NCBI GenBank assembly: GCA_020631735.1
Contig: CM036154.1
Span: 797,759-861,758, forward strand
Direction: 5' to 3'
DNA from: Saccharum officinarum
Taxonomy: Eukaryota > Streptophyta > Magnoliopsida > Poales > Poaceae
Length of the DNA: 64,000 nucleotides
Shown: one piece after another, positions 32,001 to 43,720 of the stretch
Numbering within the stretch: the first letter of the stretch is position 1
Layout of the letters: each line of letters starts with the position of its first letter
Notes under the pieces: generated by a model
What the model was told of the DNA's origin: nothing
Seen by the model: the letters and a program-made list of their open reading frames with translations, nothing else
Databases searched by the model: none
Translations under genes and position numbers: made by a program

Positions 32001-33285
32001 CCATCGTTCTAAGTTATCTATTCACCCCGGAAGTAGTAAAATGTACCAAGATTTGCGACCCTGTTATTGGTGGACTAAGATGAAAAAGGAAATTGCAGCA
32101 TACGTTGCTCGTTGCGACATGTGTTGTAGAGTTAAAGCTCTTCACATGAGACCTGCAGGACTTCTGCAACCTTTGTCGGTACCCGATTGGAAGTGGGATG
32201 ATATAAGTATGGACTTTATCACTGGTCTCCCCACCACACAAAAGGGCCATGATTCTATTTGGGTAATAGTAGATCGTCTCACCAAGACAGCTCACTTTCT
32301 GCCCGTTAAGACGACATTCCGACCACCTCAATATGCAGAGAAGTACATTGCCGAGATTGTCCGATTGCACGGGATACCAAAAACGATTGTGTCCGATCGT
32401 GGTTCACAGTTTACCTCTCACTTTTGGGAACATCTGCATCAAGGTTTGGGTACTAGTTTGATTCGTAGCACGGCTTACCACCCACAGACTGATGGGCAAA
32501 CAGAAAGAGTTAATGCGGTACTAGAAGATATGCTTAGAGCTTGTGTACTATCATCCAGAGGCTCATGGGAATCCTGGTTACCGTTGGCAGAATTCGCTTA
32601 CAACAACAGTTACCAAGAGAGTATCAAGATGGCACCTTTTGAAGCTTTGTATGGCAGGAAGTGCAGGACACCGTTAAATTGGGTAGAGCCTGGAGAAAGA
32701 AGGTTTTATGGAATTGATTTTGTAGATGAGGCAGAGAAAAAGGTCCGTGTTATCCAACAAAACATGCAAGCTGCACAGTCTCGTCAGAAGAGTTATGCAG
32801 ACAAGAGAAGAAGAACATTGGATTTCCAAGTGGGTGACTATGTCTATTTGAAGGTTACCCCAATGAAGAAGAAACGGTTCGGAATCAAGAAGAAACTGTC
32901 TGCAAGATATATAGGACCATACCAGATCGTAGAGAAAAAGGGTCCCGTGGCGTACAAGTTGCAGTTACCAGAAGAGATGAGTTCGATATTTCCCGTTTTT
33001 CACGTATCCCAACTGAAGAAGTGTCTGCGTGTTCCAGAGGAGAGGATAGAACCTCAGGGTATTCGGATCAAGGCAGACTTGGAGTATCGCGAGCAACCGG
33101 TTCGAGTCCTGGATACTAAGGACCGAGTCACTCGAAATAAAGTGGTCACAACCTACAAGATTCAATGGAGCCACCATGATGAGAGCGATGCTTCTTGGGA
33201 AACGGGAGAATATCTTCAAACCGCGTATAAAGCTTTTTACGATAAGTGGTTCGTAACTCAAAATCTCGGGACGAGATTCTTATAA
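29032..33285 (+). CDS. Gag-Pol polyprotein of element A2 (frame downstream of the gag frameshift)
   Basis: The frame is open from about 29032 (first ATG 29095) to TAA at 33283-33285. It encodes the Gag core (TRPPIFKEA), zinc knuckle ([14 protein letters not shown], nt 29839-29880), protease (FDSGSS), reverse transcriptase (VDYRPLN, FIDDIL), RNase H ([17 protein letters not shown]), an integrase zinc-binding region (CDMCC), the integrase core ([20 protein letters not shown]) and a chromodomain (YKIQW, SWET). All catalytic motifs are intact. The chromodomain lacks the usual first aromatic cage residue (PVRVLD in place of an aromatic), as in group II retrotransposon chromodomains. Translation of full Gag is broken by the upstream frameshift. 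The stop codon sits next to the polypurine tract. Confidence 0.93.
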   Translation, partial: YPSGINPGGHEANPYSSFKDFMDTRPPIFKEAAEPLDAEEWINTMEDKFRVLRMTEVLKTEYAAHQLQGPAGMWWKHHRTTFPPHAHISWREFTEAFRGTYIPPGLTEMKLGEFLALNQGTKTVTQYLHAFNNLSRYAPDMVDTDAKKIASFKRGLSPKMMKHVGTNMRTSFNDFVSDCLKQEKNNHVYAASKIRKRAFESGSSQSRTPVANRPAYRSPAPGARFRPPQRKNQNAQPPQRNQKPFKMALPQAKAGQGSSSGTVAQVKGPCFNCNQPGHFAKYCPYPKKQQTQYQARVHHTTVDDIPEGEPVTAGMFSINNHPAVVLFDSGSSHSFVSQAFVKRHEQKIVELECAYKISSAGADLLTNQIVQGVTLNISNRQYKLNLIVMPGLVLDVIMGMNWMNQMGVVIDVGGRSISLKEPSGEGTFRVVLPRRVDLASTSCAIQTTLLVQIPVVCEFPDVFPEELPGLPPDREVEFAIELIPGTAPISRRPYRMPPNELAELKKQLQDLLRKGLIRPSSSEWGCPALFVKKKKDNSLRMCVDYRPLNAVTIKNKYPLPRIDILFDQLSKAKVFSKIDLRSGYHQIKIRPQDVPKTAFSTRYGLYEYLVMSFGLTNAPAYFMYLMNSVFMPELDKFVIVFIDDILIYSENEEEHAEHLRIVLTRLREHRLYAKFSKCEFWLRTVPFLGHVLSENGISVDPSKVQEVMNWKSPISVNEVRSFLGLAGYYRRFIPDFSKIAKPMTSLLQKDHKFVWTEECEAAFCTLRKLLTTAPVLAQPDIEKPFDVFCDASKNGLGCVLMQNGKVVAYASRQLRKHEVNYPTHDLELAAVVHALKIWRHYLLGNVCNIFTDHKSLKYIFTQSELNMRQRRWLELIKDYNLNVHYHPGKANVVADALSRKSHAIDVQPLFEEGFNLLHPAVLHNIQISCTLESQIIDGQKTDKGIFHIKERMKREPTKHFRLDDQGVLWFKDRLVVPKDRELKNKLMDEAHRSKLSIHPGSSKMYQDLRPCYWWTKMKKEIAAYVARCDMCCRVKALHMRPAGLLQPLSVPDWKWDDISMDFITGLPTTQKGHDSIWVIVDRLTKTAHFLPVKTTFRPPQYAEKYIAEIVRLHGIPKTIVSDRGSQFTSHFWEHLHQGLGTSLIRSTAYHPQTDGQTERVNAVLEDMLRACVLSSRGSWESWLPLAEFAYNNSYQESIKMAPFEALYGRKCRTPLNWVEPGERRFYGIDFVDEAEKKVRVIQQNMQAAQSRQKSYADKRRRTLDFQVGDYVYLKVTPMKKKRFGIKKKLSARYIGPYQIVEKKGPVAYKLQLPEEMSSIFPVFHVSQLKKCLRVPEERIEPQGIRIKADLEYREQPVRVLDTKDRVTRNKVVTTYKIQWSHHDESDASWETGEYLQTAYKAFYDKWFVTQNLGTRFL

Positions 33286-33295
33286 GGGGGAGGGC
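33281..33295 (+). other. Polypurine tract of element A2
   Basis: TATAAGGGGGAGGGC abuts the 3' LTR. The palindrome ATCTCGGGACGAGAT lies just upstream (about 33263-33277), inside the last codons of pol. Confidence 0.8.
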
Positions 33296-36200
33296 TGTAA
33301 CACCCCTGGGTGTTAAGCATGCATTATCATTCAAAGCATAAGCATTCAACATCATTGCATGATTAGCATTATTTGAATTGTAGCTCTTTCTTTGAAAAAC
33401 AAATAAATGGGAACCCTAAGTTTGATATAAGTGTTAAAAAGTTGGTGAACTTTTGAGAAGTAGCAATTTTAAATAATCTAGAATAAATCAACTTGATTAT
33501 TGGAGCAAAATTTTGAATTCAAGTCTTCCTCAAATTCTGTTTTAAAAATATTCTAAGTAAATGAGTTTTTGATTTTAAATTAGCTTTAAATCTCAAATTC
33601 AAAATCTATTGAGAATTTTGAAAAGTGCTCTATATGAAAGTTGTAGAGAATAAAATTTTGAACAACTTTTATTTTGGGCCAAATTTCTGAAAACCTCTTT
33701 TTCATCTCCAAATTCAATTTTGAAACAAAGAATTAAATCTGAAAATATTTTTGTAAAAGAAAAATCGGATTTCGCTTTACTGGGCCGCAGCCTCACATCC
33801 CGGCCCATGGCCGAAGCCGGCCTGGCCCGCGCCCGCGTCGTCTCCCTCGCCGCGCGCGCGCGTGGCGTCGTGGCGCCGCGGCAGCGTTCGGCCGCCGCGT
33901 GGCCGAACGGCGGCGACGTCGCGCGACACGCGCCCCTGTGGCCCCCGCAGCCCCGCGCTTACCTCCGCCCGGACTCGCCAGCTCCCGCTCCCTCACCGCA
34001 CTCCGCTCCCGCTCGCTCTCGCGTGCTTCGCCAGCACCGCAGCACACCGAGCCGCCGCCGCGCCATTGCCGCGCCTCACCTCGCCACCGCGGCTCCTCCG
34101 CCAAATTCCGCCCGCCCTAGCTTTCCCCTCCTCCTGACCGACCTCGTCGAGTCACTGAACGCGCACCTCGGCAAGGTAAGCGGCCGAATTGGCCGTCTTC
34201 TCCCCCGCCGGTGAGCCCGCCGCCGCGGCTCCCGTCAATCCCACCTTCCCGCCATCACATTTCCATTCTACCCGTGCGCACCATGATCGCCTCCGCTCGC
34301 TGGAGCTCGTGCGCCCGTCCGTGACCTCCGCCATGGCCTGCTCCGGCCTAGCGCCGGCAAGCCGCGCCACCGCCTCCGCCATGGCCGCTTCGGCCCGTGC
34401 TCCGCTCCTCCTCTCGCCTCGATAATCACCTCGTTGGGTTCGCGCGGTTGCGGGGAGTCGCCTGGTGCGGACCTCGTCGCCGGCGACCTCGCCGACGGCA
34501 AGAATTCCCGGTCAGCGCCTTCCCCGGCTCGGCTCCGGCTGACCGGTGGGGTCAGCTGACCCGTGGGACCCATCTGTCTGTCTCTCGGTGGAGTTGGGGG
34601 TGAAACCGCGGTGTGCACGTAGCGTTTAAAGCCGGTTTTGATTTTCGGTTTTAAAGAAATTGATTTCCAGAAAATCTGAAAAAGGCTTCCAAAAATTGTA
34701 TCTCAAGATTTATAGCTCCAAAAATCATGAAACAAATTGTGAAATGTTCCTTTTGAATAGATCTACAGTTTAAAAATATCTCATGTGATTTTTGTGACAC
34801 TCTACTGTGCAATTTTATTTAATTGTTATATATGCTGTTATCTTAGAAAAAGTGTAGTAAATAAAATAATAAAGGGAAAAATATGATTCTTGTTACATTA
34901 GTCTTTATTAGTGATGTACTTTCTAGGAAAAATGCCAGTGAAGCATGTTCTGTGGAAAATTTTGAAGTGTAGTTCAAATGCTTTTAATTGGTAATATCTG
35001 TTATTTTTAGTATAGAGCAAAATTTGTATACAACATACATCTGATAATTTTTGTAGTATGTTGGTTTACTGTTAGTAACCTAAGAAAATTGTGAAATCTG
35101 TTGTTTGACACTTTTTCTAGTATAAAATAAATTCATGCTCACAATTAGGCTATAGCTTGTTTATTTTGTACAGGCAGTTTTACTTGTGCAATTCTCATGA
35201 AAATTTAGTGGTAGGTTAGTTAGGGTAAGAGTAGTCTACTGTAATTTTTGTAGATTTTTATCTACACCAGAGATAGGTGTTGTTGTGTAACCCTAGCTAA
35301 ATAGGGAATAAAAGATTATTCTTTATGAGAAATTGAGAGAAATAAAATATGTTTGGTGTATCTTTGAAGCATCATGATGCCTTGCTGATGTTATGGATGA
35401 GTTAGGTTGGTAAGCTTTGGTAGCTTAGGTTCACTTGTATGTGTAGATGGTAGGCTAACTAATAGAAGGATAAGGTGTATGTTTTAGGTTACATGTTCTT
35501 GGATGACGTTGACTACCTTGTAGAAGAAATAATTATATTCAAACTGCTCATTCCATGTGCTCATCTGCATCTCATGTCATCAAAGCACTCCACCGCAATT
35601 CGATGCATTCTTCGCATGTTTCCTTATGCACTTGCATCATACAGGATCGCAGGAGGAGTTGCAGGCAGCAGTTCCGGAGGAGCAGGCTTGGACGGATCAG
35701 CAGGAACCCCAGGCACAGGAGGTGCCCGAGGAGGAAGAGTCAGGCGAGGAACTGCCAGAGTGCGTCGATCACCACCCTAGTTCGTTCGAAAGAGGCAAGC
35801 CCCGGAGCATTTTAAGCCTCCTAAATTTATAAAAAGTTATTCCTTATTACATGAGTTATAGTTATATATTGTTGCACTAAGTTATAGGAGTTGAGTGAAA
35901 CCGTTGTTGCATTATTACCTTGGCCACCAGATTATCTTTTACCCTGTTAGGTCAGGATCGAGTAAATTGCTTAGCCATGCTTAGACCGGTAGAAGTCGGG
36001 TGATTTCCTGTCACCTGCGAGTTATAGGTGGATACCAGGTTATGGTTAGCTGTAATTGTGATCATGAAAAGTAACCAAGTGTTGATGGATAAACGGAGAC
36101 CGGGCGGAGTCTTATAGGGTTTTGGACTATAGTGATTCCGTCTGTGTCAGTTAAGGACCGATCGTTGCTCGTCCCTCTTGTCATGTTGAACGCATGCCCA

Positions 36201-37280
36201 CATTTAGCTGGCCGAATAAAGTACCTTTCGACCGCGAAGCTAGTGACACTTTTTGAGCCGGGATAAACTCGGGTTGGCAGACTGGTGTGGAAGGGGGTAA
36301 CGGGGACGCGAAGAGTGAGCCCAAGGTGCGTCCTGGCAGTCGGGCGGTCCCTGGGTAGTGCGATCCATGATTGTTATCCCGCGGCTTCTCGGAAAGTGTC
36401 ATTGGTGATCTACGCGACCCTGACGGGGGAAGCATGGTTTGTGTGAGGAATAAATCTCCAGCTGGATAGGAATTCGATTCGAATCGCCGTCGCTCCCGGT
36501 TAGTGAGCACTTGACTCGAGCTATGGCATCGTAGTTTTAATGATGAAACACTGATGGTTAAGTGGATAATGTTGGAAATGCAAACCTGAGATGGTAATCT
36601 TTGATGTTAATGGTTAATCAAGTGATTGTTTTAGCATAGGTGCTTACCTAGATTGAATAGGTTATAATAAATATGATGCTAAAGGACTTAAATTAGTTTA
36701 CTCATAACAACTTGTGCTTTTCGCAAAGGAGTCAAGCCAATCCACTATGTAAAGCCTTGCATGCTCCTTGGTGTCATGTTATTTCTGGTTTTTGACGGGT
36801 AAGTCTAGCTGAGTACATTCTCGTACTCAGGGCGTTGTTCCCATTGTTGTTGCAGATGGTCAGATGTACTACGGGTACTGCTCCAACTGTCTGTATCCGG
36901 CGATGGGTGACAACTAGGACCTTGGGCAAGGGTCTTTCTGTTAGTCTTATCTACTGCTTTTGTGGACCATGACTATCGACTGGCACTGTAACTGAACTAA
37001 GTGTGTGTGCGTAAAATTATTTGCTTCCGCTACTTTATGTTGAACTATGTTGTAATAACTTTTATTTCCGAACTCCGATGTATCTTACCTTTATGATCAG
37101 ATTTATGTATCGTGTGAATTGTGGCTGCTAAATCAGTACGATCTTGGTTGTATGTTAGTGGTTTGGAAATCCTTCGTGATTTCACGGAATCTCGGTTATA
37201 CGGGCTTAAGTTTGTTAAATTAACCGCCTCGGTGGAAGATTTTCTTACTTAATTTCGTATAATTACGTTGATCCGTTACA
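33296..37280 (+). repeat. 3' LTR of element A2
   Basis: TGTAACACCCCTGGGTGTTA to ...GATCCGTTACA, about 3985 bp. It is close to 22632-26626 throughout except for the patch at about 36540-36715, where it instead resembles the A1 LTR. The mini-ORF is at about 35645-35815 and the donor-like CAAG/GTAAG at 34176. It joins a Copia-type LTR directly at 37281. Confidence 0.92.
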
Positions 37281-38819
37281 AAAGAAATGCCTATTTTCCA
37301 ACTACGCCGAAAGTCGCGGAAAAGAAACGGAAGGCCGAACGGGCGTCACTGAGGTGACCGGACGCTGCACGGACGCGGTCACTCGTATTGACGGACGCGT
37401 CCGGTCAGACAGCGCGGTTTGGGAAGCGCGGCGAGCTAGGGTTTGCAACCGGCACGTCCGGTCACTCGCGGACCGGCGCGTCCGGTCAAGTGCCCAGAGG
37501 GAACTGCGGTTCACGAGGTCATGATCGGCACGCGAGGCGCCGTCCGGTCACACATGATCGACGCGTCCGATCATTGAAGGAGCTTACTGGACTCGACCGG
37601 ACGCTGGCACTGTCGTGTCCGGTCGTTGCAAGGCAGCGCGTCTGGTCGTTGCTTCGCGCGCGCGGTGCTGTGCGACCGGTTGCTGTCCGGTCGGTGGCAG
37701 CATCGCGTCCGGTCGAGCGTTTGACCGTTGGCGCGCAGTGACCGGTGGAGATCTAACGGTCGCGTTTGAATTCGAGGGACACGTGGACGTCGCAGGGCGA
37801 CCGGACGCGCGTTGAGCGCGTCCGGTCAGTTTCAACCGGCGCGTCCGGTCGTCCCGAAAAAACGGGTCAGTGAAGTGGCAACGGCTCTATTTGTTTGGGT
37901 GCTTTATAAATACTCGTTGGCCGGCCCTTGGGGAGGCCTCTTGGCATTTCTAACACTCTTGTGCATCCTTTGAGCTAGAGCTACTCCTCCCACTCATCTC
38001 TCTTGCTTGATTGCAAATCAAAAGTGGATTGGGTGATCCCAAAGTGCATTGCATAGCTTGAGGGCATCTAGTGGCACTTGTGGGTGGTTTAGCCGGTGGA
38101 TTTGTTACTCTTGGAGAGTACCGCTCCTAGCCGGCTTTGGAGATTGTAGGAGGCGTTGGAAGAGAAGGTGATTGTTCTTGGCCACCTCCGGTGTTTGTAA
38201 GAGGTTCTTGTGCTTTCCTCGGCGGACGCCAAAAGCAACTCTATTGGATTGCGCGTGTCATTGAGTTACCTCACTTGAGAGTGGTGTCTTGCGGTGCCTT
38301 GCGGGGCGTGCCTTGAGGGGCAAGTGACTTGAGGTCACACCGAGGAACCATCTAAGTGTTGGTCGACACAACCGGTGACGTAGCTTGTCGGTGCACAAGT
38401 GAACACGGGTTGAACAAAAAATTGTGTCTCTTATCTCCGGTGATTGGTCTACATATTGTGTTGTTGTCAATATTAATTGATTGTATATCATCTTGGTGAT
38501 TGGCAACATCTTCACTCCATCGTCGGTATAAGATTCACAATCCTCTCTCCGCATTTACTTTACTAGATTTTCTTGTGTAGCTCTAGTGGTAGCCTTTTCT
38601 AGAGTAGTGTTAGCTTGCTCACTAGTGTAAGTTGGTGACTTAGCACTTGTGTGAACTAGAGATCATAATCTACTAGACTTGTGGATAGGAGGCTTGCATC
38701 ACAATCTTTGGCTAAGCAAAACTCGCTTTACGCCGTGTTTATTCTAACAGTTGCTTAGTGGTCTTGTTTAGAATTTTTATAGGCTATTCACCCCCCCTCT
38801 AGCCATCTAGGACCTTACA
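37281..38819 (+). repeat. Truncated Copia-type (SIRE/Maximus-like) LTR
   Basis: The 3' end reads ...GGCTATTCACCCCCCCTCT...CTTACA, the usual terminus of SIRE/Maximus-type Copia LTRs in grasses (established knowledge, by recall). The left end is cut by element A2. It contains a dense array of GCGTCCGGTC-type motifs in both orientations (37345-37855) and a TATA box at 37905. No primer-binding site follows the end, so this is the outer end of a 3' LTR or of a solo LTR. Confidence 0.7.
37905..37912 (+). promoter_or_regulatory. TATA box of the Copia LTR
   Basis: TATAAATA lies about 50 bases after the GCGTCCGGTC motif array and before a transcript-leader-like sequence. Confidence 0.55.
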
Positions 38820-38918
38820 CCCCCACACTAAGCCACACAACTACTGTTCATTGTACTTTAATTACTATTTAACACTATTTACTACCACTTATCATTCATT
38901 GTATAATTTAATGCTATT

Positions 38919-39018
38919 NNNNNNNNNNNNNNNNNNNNNNNNNNNNNNNNNNNNNNNNNNNNNNNNNNNNNNNNNNNNNNNNNNNNNNNNNNNNNNNNNN
39001 NNNNNNNNNNNNNNNNNN
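38919..39018. other. Assembly gap (100 N)
   Basis: Exactly 100 N, the usual placeholder for a gap of unknown size. The flank 38820-38918 is AT-rich with short repeats of 'acta/catt' type and has no gene. Confidence 0.98.
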
Positions 39019-39089
39019 TTTTTTTTTCACTTACCAAATAAATTAGCAACTTACCAAAACTCAAGATTTACCAGTGATTTTTTTCCAAG

Positions 39090-39367
39090 TTGTTGGAGAT
39101 GCTCTCAAGCTGACTGATCATCAGACAGGTGCGCGCTTCTATGTGTACAGTAATAAGCAACGTCTTTCAGTTGATGAGTTCTTCTCTCCGGCACCCCGTG
39201 TGTCTCGCAAAGTTTCCAGCTCACGAACAGCTGCAGGTCCATGCATGATTAGTGCTTCGAACAATTCACACCTGGAATTCAGGAGATGGTTTTCTAAAGG
39301 TGTTAAACTGGCCCGACGTCACAAACTTAGCATAGCTCAGTTGGTTAAGTTACTCATGGTTTCATAG
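39090..39367 (+). CDS. Last exon of an unrecognised gene cut by the gap
   Basis: A pyrimidine-rich tract ending TTTTTTTCCAAG precedes an open frame of 91 codons that ends in TAG at 39365-39367. The exon starts with two bases of a split codon. The peptide begins VGDALKLTDHQTGARFYVYS and ends LARRHKLSIAQLVKLLMVS. I do not recognise the family. Earlier exons would lie in or beyond the gap. It converges on the TOM1-like gene. Confidence is limited because only one exon is visible and no homologue is recognised. Confidence 0.45.
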
Positions 39368-39835
39368 ATTTATTCCATAATGATCACTGCCAGACTTGCT
39401 GCCTGGGTCTGTTGTGTTTTGGAAGAATAAGAAAAAAAAAAAGTGGACCAACATCTTTCAGGTTCATCAGAGTTTGTTTCACTGAATTAGGATCTGCTAT
39501 AATATACCCGTACAGCACCGACTCTTCTTAAATAGCCAATCTTATGATCCTATCACACATTCTCTCGATCACACAATTCTCAGTGTCTCCTTCTCTTCTG
39601 AAGTTTACAGACGGAGACCTCAATTCGTGAAACAGGTTGTATTGGTCACAGTTGTTGGGATTACAACAAACCGTGGGGTTACATTTTTTTAACAAGCTAT
39701 ATTTGCCAGACTACTTCGTATGAAAGCTACTAACCTACAAACACTCATCATCATTCATCTAAAAAAACTCACATTTGCCTTGTTGTAGTTGGCAATTAGA
39801 TGGAACTGTTAGCGATGGACCATGCATATTCCTGA
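39368..39835. other. Convergent intergenic space
   Basis: AT-rich sequence between the two convergent genes, presumably holding both 3' untranslated regions. An A-rich run after AATAAG at 39427 could mark a poly(A) region. No other gene is seen. Confidence 0.5.
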
Positions 39836-42800
39836 CTAATGGATCGGATGGTACTGTGCAATCCCACGCTTTGGTGGCAGTTTCCTTAAGATGAACAGCA
39901 CCAAAGACGACGGTACAATCTCAACCAGCTGCACAAGGCACAGTAAACCAGCAGAAAAGAATATCAGCAAGTGCAACGACTGATCATATATAAGAGATCG
40001 ATATCACAAAGTAAGTTCAAGATATGCTCATATGCACTTATGATACTATTAACTCTATCTAAACCTGCACCAACAATTTATTTCAATGAAAAACATACCA
40101 AGTAGTAAAAGAAGTTCAGGATTGGATGGTTCAGAACATCAAGATCAGCATCTTTATTAAATGCACTTAAGCACATCTGCAAGATAGACACGCTAAGTCA
40201 GTCTTACTGGAATTATTCAGAACCAAATTGTTTACCACATAGGATTTACCATTATGCATCTCATCAAGAAGCAAGCAACGCAAATGGTGGTCACATAGCC
40301 AACCTGCATAGAAGGGGATAATGTATTTAATGCTAAACAAACAAGTCATCAAGATATATTTCTGTAGTGGAAGACAACAAATAGCAAAGTACCTCATTCA
40401 ACTTTTTCCGACGACCTTTTGACTCAACTGGGAAACGCTGCAACATCAGGAATAGCCTATACAAGGATACCAACATTATTATAACTCTACTGTTATCAAA
40501 ACTCAAAAGGATCAGCACAAGATTTCAAGATAACAGAAAAATAAAGGGTGTTTGCATGGCCTCAATTTATGCACATATTTAGTGTATGGGGAATATTTAC
40601 TTTTCAAACAACGTAACGTTGCAGAAATCAAGGGGCAAAGTATACAGAAAATCTTGCTCTTAATACTGGAGTGCATTGTTTTCTGTAGTAGCAGTGCAGC
40701 CATAATACTGTAGTTTCAACTGATGGCAAATAGCGTAGTTCTCGTTTGTTAAAGAACCATGATATATCAAGGAATAAGTCATTACCTCCCTCCATAGAGA
40801 AGGAAACCAAAGGCAGCGAATAAGGATATAGCTAAAAAGTAGCTCCATGTTAGTAGAAGAGATAAACAAGTGCAGTAATGCACAGTATAAAATCATTGAC
40901 TGCAGCATCATTTGTATTAAATAACTTAAGCGCACAATTTATCTTTCATGTCAAATGGTGGATACGAGAAACTAAAGCTACAAATGTAGTTTCTGGAATT
41001 TGTTAATCAGGTAGGAGTATCGTTTCTATGAAATTTCATGAATGCTTTCATTAACTAATAATCTAATATATCTAATTATATACTTCACATGACCCAAAAC
41101 TAATAAAAATCATATGATTTCATGTTGCAAATGTCCATTGCTCTTACAGTGCAAAACACAGTGCTGCAGCCTGCAGGGGAAGCCTAAAGAAACAAGGACA
41201 TTACCTGCAAAGAACATCTTTGATAAAAAGACCACAGCTTGCACTGGTTTCCACCACATGAGGAGCCACAGTAGTATCTGGAATATTACAGGTCGATCAC
41301 AAAAGAAATGAGAAGTGACATCGCATAACAATTCCTTGACCTATTGAGAAATACTCTAGAAAAAAGCACCAGTTCACAGGCCAAAGTATAGCAAGCAATC
41401 AACTGAATATGACATACTATTTACCAGGACATTCATGCAGTACTTCCAGCAAGTATCAAATCAGACAATCAGGGCAAGTAAGAGGAGTTTTTGGTCCTCA
41501 CACTTTATTTCGCTGTTTGATATTTTTACAACATCTTGCCATATAGTTGTCTTGTCCCACTAATTTGACACAACAAATCCACTGAAAATATTACTTGAAA
41601 GTGTTCTCAAGTTGGTGGTACAATACCACAAGAAGTGTTCCCAAGGAACTGCACAAAGGTCCAAACTCCCTAATCATTCTAAAAGCTTGGGAACCATGGA
41701 AACACTGCAACGCTTGTGCTTTTGAAGGTGTCAGGCCAAATGTTCAGGGTCTCCAAATGGTGGGCAATGAGGGTAGGCTGGTAGCCTGTGGTGTACGGCG
41801 GGAGCTTCAGCCCTTAATCTTGAGTGACTAGAGGAAGTGGGTTTTCTTTACAGTGGCGCGCCTGTAACTGTTTTGCCCCACGTGTGTGTCGAGTGTGTTG
41901 AGAGGTGCTTCATTAGCCTCTCCTTTGTATTATTTCTTCTCTCTTAAATGAAATGACATACAGCCCTACTATGTTGTTCGAGAAAAACAAATAATAATTG
42001 TGCTAATGCTCTTAATCTTTAATAATGTCCCCAACTTTTTCATGTGATCACTTTACATCATCAACAGACTGATTACTGCACACTAATACTTTGACATAAG
42101 AGTTGGTATAAGAGAATTTCAAATTTTGTTAGGGCATGCATGATGCAAGGTGCTTATACATGAGTGCTTAAAGAGAGAGAATGTTGTCATATCATTAAGC
42201 ACCGAAATAGAAGTTAATTCCTACAATACAAACTGGTGTTTAAATAGGCTTAACTAGTAACTACCATCTACCATGTCCTTGTCAGCACACATTAAGCACC
42301 GGTGCAAACTTAAAACATCTTATCAACCTTTTAAGAACCAGGAGCCATTGACATGGTGAAAAAAAAGAAACCTGTTCTTTGGCTAGTACATGCTCTTATA
42401 AGCCTATCAGTGAGAAATCTAAATACGCAAATTACCTGAATGACATAGATCATTCCATTGATTGTATAGAAAACTGGCCGGAGCCCATCAGTCGACACCA
42501 CACGTGCCTAGCAAACATCAGCATAAAACAATGAGCACAGCAGCATTCACAGAACCATGTCAAAAAACTGTTGAACTGAAACCTAACCTGATAGTAAATC
42601 TCAGCCCAGAAAAGCACTAGCAAAGCGTAGGTCGTGAAGAATGCTAGGCCAGGCAAATCAATAAGCACATGTTGAAATATCTACAAGAAAATATTGATAC
42701 ACATTACTACAGTTGTTTCCAACCAGCTGACAGAACAACAACAACAACAACAACATAGCCTTTTGTCCCAAGCAAGTTGGGGTAGGCTAGAGATGAAACC

Positions 42801-43505
42801 CAAAAGAGACGATAAACAGGAGACACACCAGCTGACAGAACAAAATACAAATTTTCTCGTTACACAAACCTCAGGATGTACAAGTTGCACATTCCGCCGC
42901 AGTACAAACACGGTTGACCTCACTGCATACACAGACACCAGTTCACCACAGATCATGACTGGGAGAATATGGTGTAGTCTGACTACTGAGTAAACATTGG
43001 GTAAGCTGTAAGCAGAACGACGAACTCACCGCCATTGACAATGACGTTTAGGAAATGGAACACCTTCTGTGTTGTCCACCCATACTCAGGAACACGGCAC
43101 TCGATTCTTATGAGTTGGACCTGACGAAATTCACATCAAATGAACTAATGAGACCGGTAACCACTGCCTCAGTTCCTATCAATCACATTTGGAATACAGA
43201 CTACGCTAGATAGTTGCCGTACAATTCAGAAGGCCCAGAAACGAGTCTCAACTCTCAAATCTACGCGCTTGAACCCTCGTCCCCGCTTTAGCTCGTGGTT
43301 CCAAATCAAATCGGACCCCCAATCGCAAGCTAAGCTAAGCAGGAGGAGGGCAAAATCGTGCGGGGGGATAGGGGCTTACTAGGGCTACGACTGCAACGAC
43401 GCCGTAGAGCGCGGCGAGGGCGTGGAAGGTGCAGTCCTGCCACAGCGTGGAGTTGTTCACGTCGTCCCACCAGGCGTCCATCGCCGCCGGAGACGGACCT
43501 GCCAT
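39836..43505 (-). CDS. TOM1: TOM1/TOM3-family seven-transmembrane protein (tobamovirus multiplication homologue), 11 exons
   Basis: Exons (minus): 43505-43380, 43120-43030, 42922-42870, 42680-42588, 42507-42436, 41277-41205, 40831-40786, 40456-40393, 40303-40250, 40176-40099, 39928-39836. Every intron is GT-AG and the phases join to a 280-residue protein ending QYHPIH. Recognisable family motifs are [73 protein letters not shown] and [10 protein letters not shown]. About seven hydrophobic segments fit a vacuolar/endomembrane protein. The Arabidopsis proteins TOM1 and TOM3 support tobamovirus RNA replication by tethering replication complexes; the normal cellular role is less clear. Whether this copy is a TOM1, TOM3 or THH1 orthologue cannot be told from the window. 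Start at 43505 chosen; 43481 is an alternative. The reading frame is undamaged. Confidence 0.93.
42739..42826 (-). mobile_element. 5'-truncated Au-like SINE in intron 3 of the TOM1-like gene
   Basis: On the minus strand, CCTACCCCAACTTGCTTGGG is followed by a TTG-repeat tail, the 3' end expected of plant Au SINEs (recalled). It is flanked by a perfect 17-bp direct repeat, ACCAGCTGACAGAACAA, at 42722-42738 and 42827-42843, the target-site duplication of an L1-type insertion. Only about 88 bp of the SINE remain. Confidence 0.8.
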
Positions 43506-43720
43506 GGCCTCGGAACCTTTCACCACTCCCTCGCCTCCTCCTCCTCCTCGGGGCCGGACCAAGCGGCGGAATCAAATTAAATGCTAGGTTCTAGAATGCG
43601 AAGCAAACGGAGGCGCGCGAGCGATCGGGAGGCCCAAGCTCGAAACTCGTCGAGGCGGCCGGATTGGGGGATTGCCGGATTGCTGAGGCGGAGGGAGCCG
43701 GGTTGCTGTGGGATGAGAGA

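Larger units (their letters stand above)
22632..37280 (+). mobile_element. Ty3/gypsy chromovirus element A2 with two LTRs and an H3-tail ORF
   Basis: The structure is 5' LTR (22632-26626), primer-binding site, extra ORF (27415-28467), gag start (28829), gag-pol (to 33285), polypurine tract and 3' LTR (33296-37280). It belongs to the same broad clade as element B but is a separate family: the proteins differ throughout and the LTRs share only blocks. The flanking five-mers differ (AAGCT left, AAAGA right), so no target-site duplication remains. The gag part carries one frameshift; pol is open. Confidence 0.93.
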
